A stretch of DNA of 64,000 bases, taken from the NCBI RefSeq assembly GCF_002443255.2, contig NW_019211456.1:34535795-34599794 (forward strand), written 5' to 3'. The translations under genes were made by a program, and so were the position numbers. The stretch is from Varroa destructor (taxonomy: Eukaryota > Arthropoda > Arachnida > Mesostigmata > Varroidae). Every line of letters starts with the position of its first letter. The stretch's first letter is position 1. Shown one piece after another: positions 1 to 12,728 of the stretch. A model generated the notes under the pieces. It searched no databases and was not told the DNA's origin. It saw only the letters and a list, made by a program, of their open reading frames with translations.

Positions 1-148
1 CTCTCAACTTTTGGCCTATTATACTACCTGTGACGATGCCAAAAGGTGTAGTAGTCTCCCTCCACATTCCAAGTTTAAACGGTGAAAAAAAGATTTCTGA
101 CAAATGGCTGAATAGACAGATAGTCAGTCCAGCTTAGGCATATGTTGA

Positions 149-180
149 TTCGTCCGTTCGTCCGTCCGTCCGTTCGGTCG
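149..180. repeat. TCCG/TTCG tetranucleotide repeat
   Basis: Imperfect tandem of four-base units (CGTC, CGTT) covering about 32 nt. It is a microsatellite-like tract with no coding context. Confidence 0.8.
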
Positions 181-1194
181 AGTCGATCAGTGAGGTGAAC
201 CCTCAACACAGCCGAACGGCTCCTATCTATTTGCCGTGTCTTGAAGCTTAAGATTTATGACCGTCAATCTGCCGTTGCATTAGAAGCAGGAAGGCGATTA
301 AATAATAATAATAATAAAGATTATGATTTCATTGGGGTCCAACTTTTGAAGCATACGAGCAATACGTTACGTCGATATTGGGAAGATACACTGCTTATTT
401 TCTCTTCGGTAATGGCGACAATTAAAGGTGTTATTTAAAGCAAAACGATCCGTCCTTCTGCTATAGCATCATAGTGTGATAGCCTTTGGATAAGCAATGC
501 ACAAAGGACTTCATCTAGAGTGCGTAGGAAATTTCAACATTTTATAATCTATGCATATCTGTTAATTGTTTCGCCTGTAGTTTTTGGATCAGTAACATGA
601 AAATATCCAGTATGATCTACGCCAATTGGTAGAAAACAGAGAGCCGAATAACGAGTCTCAGTTGGACCACCGGCATAAAAGTCACACCAATAACAAAACA
701 ATGGTGGACGGATGCTGTTCAGTACCGCGGAGCCAACCTTCAGCGTGCAACCCTATCGATTTGCACCTATAAGTTAAAAAAAAAAAAACAAACAGAAGTA
801 GCTGTCAACTTTAGGCCTAAACGAACTTGAGAGTTCACGAGCGAACCACCATATATGCCTGCAGTCATTCTCAGCTTATACTATCGTTCGGCCTGATCGC
901 GAATTTATAGCTGTACAGGATAGTTCTTGCAAAGTAGGCAACGACAGAGAAAAAAAAAAGTCCAACAGCTAGATCACATATCCTGTCTATATCAGCGATT
1001 CTAATAAGTCAAAAAGGTAGCGCTAACTATACTGTAAGCAGACAATGCTATTGGTAAGGGTATTCAACCTTGACCTAAACCTGTCCCAGCGCTTTGGGTA
1101 AATAAATTTTAGGTTTGACTATGCTAACGAGCCGATAAAGTGCAGCTTGTCACTGGACGGCATGTCTCGCCAACACCAGAAAGCTTGAACACGT

Positions 1195-1214
1195 GGGGTG
1201 GGGGGTGGGAGGGG
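1195..1214 (+). repeat. G-quadruplex-type G tract
   Basis: GGGG, GGGGGG, GGG and GGGG runs separated by single T, T and A bases. This satisfies the G3+N1-7 pattern on the plus strand. It stands out in AT-rich surroundings; no gene is recognised nearby. Confidence 0.75.
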
Positions 1215-3918
1215 ATACCGAGCTAAACGTAATCAGGCCAGCTTAAGCTTATCTTGGAATTGACAACGTTAACTAATATTAATAATTTACTTTGCTAGGT
1301 TGCCGTAAACCCGCCTCAAATATAGCTTAAAGGCTTGTCCTACTCTCGTACACCCTTCATTACTTTCAACAGGTAAACGATGCCAACCGAACTGCAATCT
1401 GCGCTGAACGTCTCTTGAAAAAGATCGCTGTATATATATATGTTCATAGTTACAAGTTGAACATTTGCAAAAAGTTAAACTTTGTGTGCGCTATATGAAT
1501 GACCATTCTAGGTGAAAATGCATAGGCTTGATGAGACCAATGTGTTGTACAACGATGAACAGTCGCCGGAATTTTATAACCGAACGTAACCATATATATA
1601 TATATGTAACTGCCTCAGGTACGATATACAGGATCGATATGTTGTTACAGATGTTCAATGCCCAAAATGGAAGTCAATAAGACTTCACAGCCTTATTGTT
1701 ATACAGTAAAGAAAGCCTATTGGCAACATTGTACCAATTAATAGGTATTGTTGTATCTCTAGTAGCGGATCGTATTCGAGTATATTATAGCGACCCACGT
1801 TCATATCGGATTCTTTCAGCACTGGACGTCTACAGAATGTAGTCATAGCTTTTTCCTTTAGCGAAATCCAACATCGAGTCAACTCGGTTAACGAATAGTA
1901 TCGCTGCTGCCGTTTGTAGTAATAGCATCCATGCATAGACAATTATAATAGTAGCAGGTGTAACCCTCAGCTAGTCTCGATAATAAACGATTCGCTTTGA
2001 AAGCTGTTCCTGCTGATGTCGCTTCTCAAGGGTTAAGCGCTTAAGAAAGACAGTTAGGTTGAGCTTGGGCCCCTTCGTTCAGGCGAAGGCGCAGTAGCGG
2101 AAACGCAGCGACACCTACCACAGATCGCGTAGACAGCGCCACTTTGTCGTTTCCAGGGTCTGTAACAATGAACTGGCAGTGACAATGGCAAATCAAGTTT
2201 TTTACTCATCGCAGACCTTCCTTCTAGCTCTTTCGCCTCTTTCTTTACTCTCTAAAAGCAGACTGTGTTTGTGAAAAAAAAGTCTGTCACGGTCGAATAG
2301 CAGAGACTTGTTTCATAAGCGGACATCTGCTTAGACAAAATCGCACCCTATTTCATGAACCATCATATCCGTACGTGTCTAGTAAATTAGGGCCCACTGT
2401 GCCTGCACAATGTGACAAATAAATTTCATGTCAGCGTTAGGCAGACGCCGATCGCAAAGCAGTATTCGTCTTCATTCTTGGTCTCGTACCACGGCGGTCG
2501 TAAAGCACTCGACGGTACGTTAGCTAGATTCTACTGGTCAGCGTAATGGCTTCCGCCTGTGGCGCGATCAAAATTTTGAGTTGTTGTTATTTAGTGTTTG
2601 TTATTTATTTTGAGGTGTATATAGTGACGTTGCACTTTTTAGTCAATGACAGGAGTTTGAGTATATATCTAATATAATAATTCTTGTTTCATCTGTGCGT
2701 CCACTATGGCAGAAACTAAGAACCTTTCCGATGTAGCGAGTCCTTCGGTCAGTACTAGTAGAATGTCGTTGTGTAAGCTATTGGCTGTGATATCTTGGAG
2801 AACTATTCTGTCTACGTAGGATCAAAAATTCTCTATAGAATAACAGGTTCTATTCATTTTATTTGTATGCTAAATAAGATTCGTTATCGACTAAAATATG
2901 AGTCACCCGATGACAAAGGTCCACTCGCATTGCGTACTCCATCGAATTTTGTAAATGATCTTACATCTAGTTAACAGAGCTTGCTGTAAAAGAGAGCTAT
3001 TTGGAAGTCAACCAGTAAGTTTGACCAAAACAGCGCATCGATGAACGAACAGTGTTGCGCTCGTAAAACCTTTTCCTCGTGCTTTTTAAGGGCTATACCA
3101 GTTCATCTGAAATGGGAGCTTAGCTGATGACACGTGGGTGCTTCATAACTCATCCATTACTCGTTCTAATCGTCTAAGCGGTGTATAGACAATCAGTTAA
3201 CTCACATAAAAGCTCATTGGGTTTACGCGAAATTCAACTAAAAAGTATTTCGATTATATTCACAGAAGCGTGACGTTACTGAGCAATGAAGTCACGTTTC
3301 CGTACAAGGACGTATAGATCTGCTATAGAAGAACAACCCTTATGGGTCAGAGCATGACGATAGCCATGGCAAGGTCGCCGAAGTCTCTGAAGTCCACAAT
3401 TACCTATTTCGAATAGCGCCAAACATGCCGGCTTGCTGCACATAAAAAGATGGTTTCCAATTAATTAAAGCTAAATGTGCCTTTACGTATCAGATGCTGT
3501 GCAGACTGATCAGATGCTTTCAAATGACCACAATCCCATAAACGTTATTAAACCTGTTTGTGGTGATCTGCTGATACTATATGTATGATATATAGGAAAA
3601 GTTGCCAATACGAAAAGAAATGATTCGCTTGTAAGCGCCGGTAGATGTCCATATTTCAGTATATCACATACCGCATAATAGCAGTAATAATTATTATTAC
3701 AGTTATCGTTATAGTTATCGTGATATGTGATTACCAAGCCAACGCATAGGCCTGTTGGCAATCCGGCAAAACTGATTTTGGCTAGGTTTTAGAGCGGAGG
3801 CGAGTCGTTGATGTTACACCCCAGAAATGATGCTGCAAGCGTATGAATATAGCCAAAAGCATTAATGAATGTTATCATGCTGATACTTAACGTCATGTCT
3901 TTAATAAAGCTTGTTTAT

Positions 3919-3939
3919 CCCCCTCCTCCCTCCCCCCCC
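3919..3939 (-). repeat. C-rich polypyrimidine tract (minus-strand G-rich)
   Basis: A run of C5, T, C2, T, C3, T, C8. The minus strand can meet the G-quadruplex pattern by splitting the G8 run. It could also serve as a splice-acceptor-like polypyrimidine tract, but no exon is evident after it. Confidence 0.6.
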
Positions 3940-6900
3940 GCTGAATTGGCGCAGCATTTTTCACATAAATACAATTTAGATTTGACTTTTCGATTTGCCA
4001 ACTCAGCGTCCGTTGGTACATCGAACAAAGATTATAAAACACAGATTCAGACCACCTGGCACCGACAAGTAAACGAATGGAAATGACGACCGTCTCCGTC
4101 TCACGTTCGAATCATAAACCAGAAGGTTTTTTCGCTTGAATGATGGAAAAGCAGATTTTCAGCAGATTTGTTCTTTCTAGTAGTTTAGAAGGTGCCATAA
4201 AGTCTGCTAAAAAATGACTAATTATTCCATTTCTTCCTGACTCCGCTACAATTGTCTCTAGCAGAATTGAGAGGCTGTTTTTTCTTCAAGTCGTCCATTG
4301 AAGATGTTTCGATGAACCGACAGGACAAACGAAAGGTTTTTGTATGCGTTTGGCAGGCAGGCTTTATCTTCCTATTGTTGTTTTTAGAAATCAAGACGTA
4401 GAAGCGATACATTTGGCCCGCCATTTATGGAGTATATGGACAAGCATAGTGCGGCTAAGAAGGCAAGAGACAACTATATTGCTTATCCAACGCTTGTAAC
4501 AAACAAGATGTCCAATCCTCTGAACAAAAAGTTAATGATTAGAAGTGGCACGAGCGCCGGATTGGATGTATTCATTTATGTGTGACTGACTCATCGGTGA
4601 TATGGGTATGGCTAATCTCATACGCATCAAACTCGAGCGGAATTCTTATTTTTATTCCGCACACACTACGTAAATCTACGTATGTTGACTGCATAGCGAG
4701 AGAAGTATCCCATTCCAACGAGGTTCTCAACAGAGAAACGACCTTTTTCTCGCTGTCTAATATGCATATCATTGAGGATAACTATCATTCACCAACATAT
4801 TGCATCGTTGTTGTTACACGAATATAGCGCAGGTATGTTCATCTATCTCTATGGGATAATAACACCTGCTACGGCGAGATGCTGGTATGAAGCCCGTAAC
4901 ATCACGGGCGGCCAGAACGAGGCCATCTTCGACGCTGTCCAGTTTTTTTTTTACTAGACATGTTCGCAGCCTCGAGCAATTGACGAAGCAGAAATTTCGC
5001 TTACGGTTAAAATCAGTCCAATTCTTAGATGATTTGCCTTGTCTCCCAGGGACAGACCGACACCGATAGAGCACCTCGTTCACGCTTGCAAGCTTATTGC
5101 GTGCCACTTGCATTGGAATAAACGACACCACAAAGGGAGAGAACAGCGAGAAACAAACGAAAAAGACCGCCATCGATAATATATTGGGGGCACTAGATCT
5201 TATGCATTGTATGTTCTCGGCTCACTAGGGAAACGTTTTCGTCTTTACGATCAAACATAATTGTTCGATGTTACATCCGATGGCGATGTGCTAATGTTTA
5301 GATATCTACACTTGAAAAATAATTTTGAAAATGGACAGATTGACTACTGGTAATAGGTTTAATATTAAATAGAGTAAGGAACGTGTTAGTCGTACTAATA
5401 ATCCAGGACTGCTGTGGTTTTTAGCTATAGAAAATAGAACGACCACTATTAAGGTGAATAGTTAGCAAAATTATGCTTTCTACTTAAGCTCTTGTGGTAC
5501 ATTATCCACGATCGTTATTATTATGAACGATATCAATGAAACTGCGTGAAACGTATCAAATGGAAAGTAATCAAGGAAGGATCTTGCACACTCTTATTTA
5601 GCCTACACCTGAAGCTGGAAGGCTTTGGCACAATCGTTTTTACGACTAGCCAAAATTTTGAACAAGACTCATGTTATCGAGTATAGTCGTATCCTTTTCC
5701 CTACATTTGACCTATGTATTGCTTTTGCTGTAGAGGTAATACTAACGCCTTTCGACACGCAACAATGGCTGGGTTCATACAGTTTAAGCAGCTTTTTAGT
5801 TAGCGATTAACTTTCATCAGGCCGTACACAACAGTTCATTTTCTCCGCTATGTTTCGCCGCACGATCACCCTTGCGACGTCACTCGGGCGGCCATTTGTG
5901 GCCTAAAATAAATGCGACTTTCCGCTTTGCTTTTCTCTGCTCACTCAACAGCCTGTTTGCTTTTCCTATCCGTCTCTGTGTCGAGAAAGTGTCCATCTGT
6001 TCAGGCCTCTGACCAAAGCCTTATGCTCCTAAAAGCCTTGCTGCTTGCTGATTCGAGAATGATATCTTCTAGTCGTAATGATTGACGTCGCTCTTGTCAA
6101 GACTGGCCGCTGACAAACGGTGTCATTTCCCGCTTGACTTGACCACCAAAAACGTCTAAAATGTTATACGCTGGTAATTGATGTTGAGCCTCGATGTGTG
6201 TGTCTATGGGTGTGTACTTGAGTCGTCACCATAGTCGGGAGCTGCATCATACGACATTGACTCTCGTCTGCTGGTCGCTGGGGCGTTCCTTTGCTACGAT
6301 TGCGGTAACGGTTCTCCCGTGAAAAGCGCAGTCGACCGTGTCAAAAGCCAACTTTTAGCGAGTCACTCAAAACATCTCAAGGCTGAACTCTGTAAGCGAT
6401 CTAGATGAGCGACAACAAAAGCAGTATTTGTTTGTGTCTTCGCTTCGCAAGTCAGGATCGCCGTCTCTTGAGGTTACCCTAGCCTCATGATTGACGACGA
6501 ATAGAGCTGAATTACCGAATCGTAGTTTCATTTACTATTCGAAGCCTTGGCATTTAGCGTCGGTATCGACCCAGTAATAGTGGACACTGGGGTTATAACA
6601 GGAGTTTCCCATTAACTGTTAGTAACTCTACGTCGAATACTGATTAGGGGCTAAGTTCGGTGCAGAAATCTTGCAGTCATCAACCGGTGTACGTATGTCT
6701 GCGCAGTATGACTCTCGCCAGTAAACACCAGATTTAAACAATAACAATCTCGCTCGTAAGCGCTGGCGTATGCCATACAACAGACTGTAGATAGTTTATT
6801 GCAAGGGGTGACGCCCCTGAACACACATGAGTCGATGTGAACGTGTCTTTGTTTTTTGCCCAAAGATGATGCAAGACACACAATCGTACCGCATGACACG

Positions 6901-7837
6901 CTGTTAAAGTGTTATCCGTTGTTAACGTAGGTAGTCGAGTATATGCCCAGCGACGAAACACGATGACGTGCCTGATAAGCGTCACAATAAACACGCTTTA
7001 ACGTTTAAGTACTACCAAAAGCCCATACGACGAAGCAGGCAAATACGATTATGCCATTCCATGAAAAACATGTATCTGGATCGTAGAATACTGAAGTGCT
7101 TTGCTAAGAGACCTTGGCTAAACAATTGAGGAGCACACATTATACCTAGCATGCGACCAAATCAGACTGCAATATTATGTCCACAGTGAATAAACTCCTA
7201 GTTTTCTCTACGGATGTTATCTTTTAATGATAGTTTCCCGCACAGATACGTTAGGTGTGGGAGGATAAATCCGATGTACAGCTACTACTCAATTGCTTTT
7301 CGATCGATACACTATATTATCTGCAAAAGTTGCGTGATATTTAGCAAACCTTGGGATATGGGACCTTCCGAGAATATCACCACAAATAATCTCGAAACGA
7401 AACTAGCTTCCCTACGTGGATTAAACGGATATAAACGACCTGCAGTGTTGATTAAGAAAATCTATACTTAAATTATAATGGCCTTTAGCAATGAACTGGA
7501 GTAGGGATAGTTCTGGTCCTTAAGCCAGGGCGTGACGACTTTGTATTGGATATCGTATCAGAGCTATTCTGTGAGTTATAGTACTTACGCAAGCGAACGC
7601 CGTAGGCAATAACGCCAAGTGTTCTCGTCAGTGTCTCCTTTATAAACATTACGGTTATAACAACTCAGTTGAGCTATGAGGTTGCGATGTTCGGTCTGAG
7701 GAGACCGGGGTCTGGGTTACACACGGACGTCGTGCCACTGAGTGCCGCCCGCCACTGTCTTCAGGGTCAGCAAACGAGCACTAACTGCTGCCGCCGCCCG
7801 TTGATCCGCTGTACTGTCAACTATCTCATCAATATGC

Positions 7838-7856
7838 ATATATATATATATATATA
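7838..7856. repeat. TA dinucleotide microsatellite
   Basis: Uninterrupted alternating TA of about 19 nt. Similar tracts lie at 29141-29158 and 50317-50339. Confidence 0.9.
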
Positions 7857-10516
7857 GATGGGTGTATGAAGATTACCCATTTGAGCGCGTCAGGGATGCC
7901 TTAGTAAACAAAATGCTCCACGTATCGTCGAAAAGAAATGCCGCAAATAGCACTGCCCTTATTCTCACGGAACCAACTTCGCTTTCAGCAACCATGGAGG
8001 CAGCGTTAGAAAAATGCTACCAAATTCGAACGGGGCATCACTACAAGGAGCCGCCCGAAGCATTAACGGCTCGGCAACAAATTTGTTATTGATTGCATAA
8101 CTATGCCGTCCATCGGCAATCGCAAGTCTTCATCTGGTGAGAACTTCGTAAATCACCGATTGTTTATCATTGTTCATATACACTGACCTGTTAGAATATG
8201 TTCGTTTTCACGATGGTCTACAGCCTGGTTCGGCCAAGCAATTTGGGACAGGGCAATATGGAATAGCGCACGCAAAAATGATTACTTGTGGAGACGTGTT
8301 GAAAACGATATTATTGGGAACGTAATTGAAGAGTTACGTTTCTGCCGGAAACAAGTGACAAATAAGTTTTTCGTGGGAAAATAAGTTTCTCCCTAGAACG
8401 GAATACGCGAATTAGATATTTGTTGAAAGTTTGCTAACAGCAAAGTTTTCTTGCAGTTGGATAAACCCGTTGTTAGTAACAGGCAGTTGATGATATCAAT
8501 CGATGTCTTCATTTCTGGTCTGTCAGCAAAAACCCACTTAGATATTATAGCGGGCTATTGGGTTTGATTTTTGAAACTACCCCAGCGAATGCCAACTCGA
8601 AGGTCAGTTATCGTAGAAGAAACTTGTCCTGTGACCGCAATCAGCCGCTGCCTCTTAGAGCGACAGACGACAAGGTAGCATTGACGAAGCGGATTTTCGA
8701 ACGATATACGTATATAATTATGACGAAGATCAGAGCGTATGATGTAATACCCTAAAATGACCATGATGCTCTTTTCGGGCAATCGTTGCTCGGTAGCAAT
8801 GATCCAGCGACTATAGCCCATGGATGAGACACTAAATATTGAAGTCGTATCATTTCGTACGTTAGCCGAGAGCATCTTATATTTAGTAACTTCAGGCCCA
8901 AAGCAGAACTCAACTAATGATACCTAATGACGATCCATCATGCTCAACTGTTTACGGAGTACTGTTAATGGGTAATAAAAGTCAGGGGTCTAAGAACGCT
9001 GAAGTGGAACTGGGTGCATAAAGACGCCCCAGCTGGTAAGGGCTATAAATGTACACCTGTACTAACTATTTATCTATTGTCGTATTTATATTGCTTGTCT
9101 TAAATATTTGAATAATTACCTGATTCTTCTGATTATTGACGTGTCAGTGGTGGCCAAATATCTGATTATATCAGCACAAACCTGTCATTGCAAGAAACAA
9201 TTGATCATATGAATAACCCAGTTTTTCCAGTTAATTTGATGCTTTCGGTGAAGCCACATGGGTACGCCGAGAAAAACCCCACAATTACATTTTTTCTATA
9301 TTGTACCTACTAAATAGATAGCATGGTCTTGACGTAATGGTAACAATGAGTTGATAATTCTATATTATTCTTCTTTATTTTTAAATACAAAATTCGTTTT
9401 TTAATGTAGCTTGATTAACGACGGACCGAATCGTCGTATCGCAGGATCACAGCCTTGTGTCCAGACGGTAACATTGGTAATGTACCTTTTTACATATATA
9501 TATACATGTTATTTTTTGACTTTGAGCATCAAAACGGGACCGGCTTCGCTGACTGTTTCCGATTATTCCCGAGCGGTTAAGTTCACTGAAACTGTAGCGG
9601 TGAAGTCCGGATGCTGGAATCGGATCATTAACTAAATATATAATAGCAATTCGCTGGTCGACTGAAACCCCACCGCCAACATCGTCTTGATGTCCTTCGA
9701 TCAGGTGATCTGGTCTGATATTTTACTACCGGGAATGTGTTTAGAACCGACTTGAGTTTTAATCTAATCTACTCGATGGTGAGATCGCTTACAACAAGAA
9801 CCATAAAACTGAAAGCTATTGTTATAATAATAATAATAATAGGAAGTAATAACAGCCAGAAATAGTGGTAAATATGCAGTCTGACGAATGACTCTAACTG
9901 ACTGTAAAGATCCGCTGTCATCATATTGTAAGGCCTTTTTTATCCTCGTATTCTTGCTGAATATCGAAAACCTTTTTTCTATCGTCATCTAGTGACAGTA
10001 ACGTAACTATAATATAAAAAGTTTTTTGGTAGCTTGCATTGTTGGCGATGAAAATAAGCACGAATTTAGCAGAGCAGATTTTTGCTAGAACCGAGGGTTA
10101 TTCATCAGGTTATCGATACTAGTACAACACAGTGATGGATAAGGTTCGAAACGTTATGGGTGTCGCCCAGTTGAAGGACAATATTCCAGCTTCGACATGT
10201 GCTGCTTGATATTATAGGATACCGAATTCAATGAGCTTTTTTAGTTGCTTGTCCATGCGCGCTCGTTAGGTGTTGGCGGTCGACAAACGAATGTAGCCAA
10301 ACATGCTCATCTGTCTAACCAACATATGAACCCGTTCCATATTTATCAAGTGTGTGTTCGCCTCAGATATATTTGCTTCGTCGTGTTCCCTTTGCTTCCT
10401 TATTATTTCTTGGATTAAGTATTGTATATGATATATTGAGTAATAGTGTAACGGGGCCCTGCTATTCATTCCCACTGGGCTGGAGCCGGTGACCCGGTTC
10501 AAATTCTCCGCTCCTG

Positions 10517-10538
10517 GGTCGGTCGGTCGGTCGGTCGG
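10517..10538. repeat. GGTC tetranucleotide repeat
   Basis: About five tandem GGTC units, preceded by a GC-rich stretch that contains a pol III B-box-like GGTTCAAATTC (10496-10506). No complete tRNA or SINE can be built around it. Confidence 0.8.
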
Positions 10539-11391
10539 CCAGACCAACCGCTAATACTGTGGGCAGTTTGCATGAGATACTGGTATGATTTTGTGTTACT
10601 ACTATCGTCTGTCTATTGCAACAGTGACGGAGAGACAGCTAACGACGTTCATCTTTCATGGCGTTCTGGGCTACAATAACGCACGAGGCAATATAACGGG
10701 AAACTGTCTGATGGCAAGATTAACTATAGATTAGTTAGAACGACGCACCGCATGACAAACGATGGCTGAAGAATACTTCCGCAAACGAAAAACACTTTTT
10801 TTCCAGTTCAGTGCAAACGTGACGTCTTGCATTTAAGGCTCCATTTTCGCCATCATCTACGCGACCACAGCTTTTCTACAGTCTTGAGAGGGACAGAGAG
10901 AGGGAGAAGTTAATCCTTGCTGTAAATTAATCGATTTTGCCTATTCAATAATAATGAAACTACTTCTACTAGTAAAAGTTGACGGGTTGTTTATATGCTA
11001 TGCAAAATAAGGTTGGGTTTGAGCTCCTTGAGCCATTGGGGATTCTTCAAACACCTTTGATAGGAGTATTTGTGTACATCGATCCACGATTTGTTTTCTC
11101 GTTACGATATTGCTGAGTAAAGCAGACCGAACAGCAATGTCACCCCCTAGATGGATTTAGCTAACACCATTAATTGGTTTGGTAAATCTCGACACCTACA
11201 TTAAATAGTCTAGAGATTTCGAAGCCTGGTCATTCCCTTTCAGATATTTCGGAGTGCTGACAATGTTTTTCACCTAACCTGATTCCTTATATCGCTGAAT
11301 TTGAAACACGTGTTTCTTTTACTTCTTCAATCTTTGTCCCAACACTGGGGCACCTTCAGGATAACTATGACAGCTACCGGTTGCGCTTTCA

Positions 11392-11420
11392 AACTCATAG
11401 ACTTCCCTTGTCTATGAGTT
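11392..11420. repeat. Inverted repeat, 11 bp arms and 7 nt loop
   Basis: AACTCATAGAC (11392-11402) and its exact reverse complement GTCTATGAGTT (11410-11420) flank the loop TTCCCTT. The stem is perfect. Confidence 0.85.
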
Positions 11421-12683
11421 CTCGGAGTAAATAGATAGTAGAACATGCTTATCTATCACTTGCCCTTGCCGGGAGGCGTAAAAAGCGAAGTAATCGTACG
11501 CACTTAGATCGAGCTGGATAAGCTGGTATAAGACAACGTTGAATATTCCTTTGGCTAATTCAGTGAGTAAATGAGGTATGGCAATGAGGTCGTGCGCTGC
11601 CATCAGGTAGCCAGACTGTGTACTTGCTAATCGCTATGATGGCGACCTATGAGTCTCTTGGAAAATTACGAGATGGCGGGCTGCCACTAACCATTTGCCT
11701 ACTAGAACTGTGGCGCGCTATTCGAATTTCTATTATCCCACTTACAGCCAGTGGCCAGCTAATCAGTCATATAGCTAACATACAGACGTGTGCCGATATT
11801 ATTTTTTATAACCCTCCTCGTCTTCATTTTTGCTGTAATTCTTCTCTCGCGATCCCTCTTGTGATGATCTTCAAATCAACGTTTTTATATGTATAATTAA
11901 CTGGTCATTCATTAATTTATTGGAATTGTCGCTCGTGTTTTTTTATTTCAAGTCAAACTTGACAAATTTCGAATAGGAAACAGAAGAAAGGCACATTAAC
12001 ACTCAAAATAACGTTTTACCGTATGTATTATAAGGCTGGTAATGTAATAAGCACTGTTATTGCTCGATGGTTTCATCGGCCCTCAGGCTAAAACTCCTCA
12101 ATTACGTTTGACGACAGACGACAGCCGAAGTAACAACAGACTGTCATCCATCGACCGTTCTAGTTTCTCGAGTGAAGACCGTTTTTCGGCTGTTATTAAA
12201 TTAGCGCCATCCATCGTCATCTTTACTGCATGCGGTCTGCCGCGTCTCTTTGTTAGACTGTCATGACAAGCCTGAGCTTGTACCGTTATTGTGTGGTCTG
12301 ATGCCCACGCCGGCCTTTACGTGCTGTCTTAACCACAGTCGTTGTTGTGGTAAGCGTTGTTGTCAAAGTATCAGTTCTTAGCGACGAACAAGACGCGTCA
12401 GCAGGGACGCTAGACAAATCTGACCTGTGTAATTATTGGCTATTGTCCGTGGACAGCCGTATTCGACTTAATCGTATTTGTGTGACTCTTGCTACTATCA
12501 AAAATACGCCGTTAGCGCAGAGCGCTGACGCTAACCTGCGTATTCAGGCAACCTGCCAAGCTGACTAATGTATTATCTTCATTCCTGCAGACTGTTTCGT
12601 CGTTATATTCGTTATAATTATCTTTTTTTGTCGAGATAATGGCATACTTCTGGTAGTAACGGTGATACTTCGGATGATAACGC

Positions 12684-12728
12684 TGATCGCGCATTGAGTG
12701 CGGAGCCGCCGCACTCAGTGCACGATCA
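12684..12728. repeat. Long hairpin, 20 nt arms and 5 nt loop
   Basis: Arm 1 (12684-12703) begins TGATCG and ends GTGCGG. Arm 2 (12709-12728) begins CCGCAC and ends CGATCA. Eighteen pairs are Watson-Crick, one is a T-G wobble and one is a C/A mismatch; the loop is AGCCG. It has no recognised gene next to it. Confidence 0.85.

Larger units (their letters stand above)
1..12683. other. Gene-poor region, no recognisable gene
   Basis: AT-rich sequence in which I recognise no protein family. Open frames are short (mostly under 110 codons) and show neither coding-like codon bias nor known motifs. It holds a TCCG/TTCG simple repeat (149-180), a G-quadruplex-type tract (1195-1214), a pyrimidine C-rich tract (3919-3939), a TA repeat (7838-7856), a weak 3'-exon-like frame (8457-8567), a GGTC repeat (10517-10538), an 11 bp hairpin (11392-11420) and a possible decayed transposase fragment on the minus strand (11412-11603). 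It could be intergenic or a very long intron; the sequence does not decide. Confidence 0.6.

Noticed and set aside
10496..10506. Pol III B-box-like GGTTCAAATTC
   Set aside because: The flanking bases do not form a T-arm and no A box lies at the right distance, so neither a tRNA nor a tRNA-derived SINE is supported.
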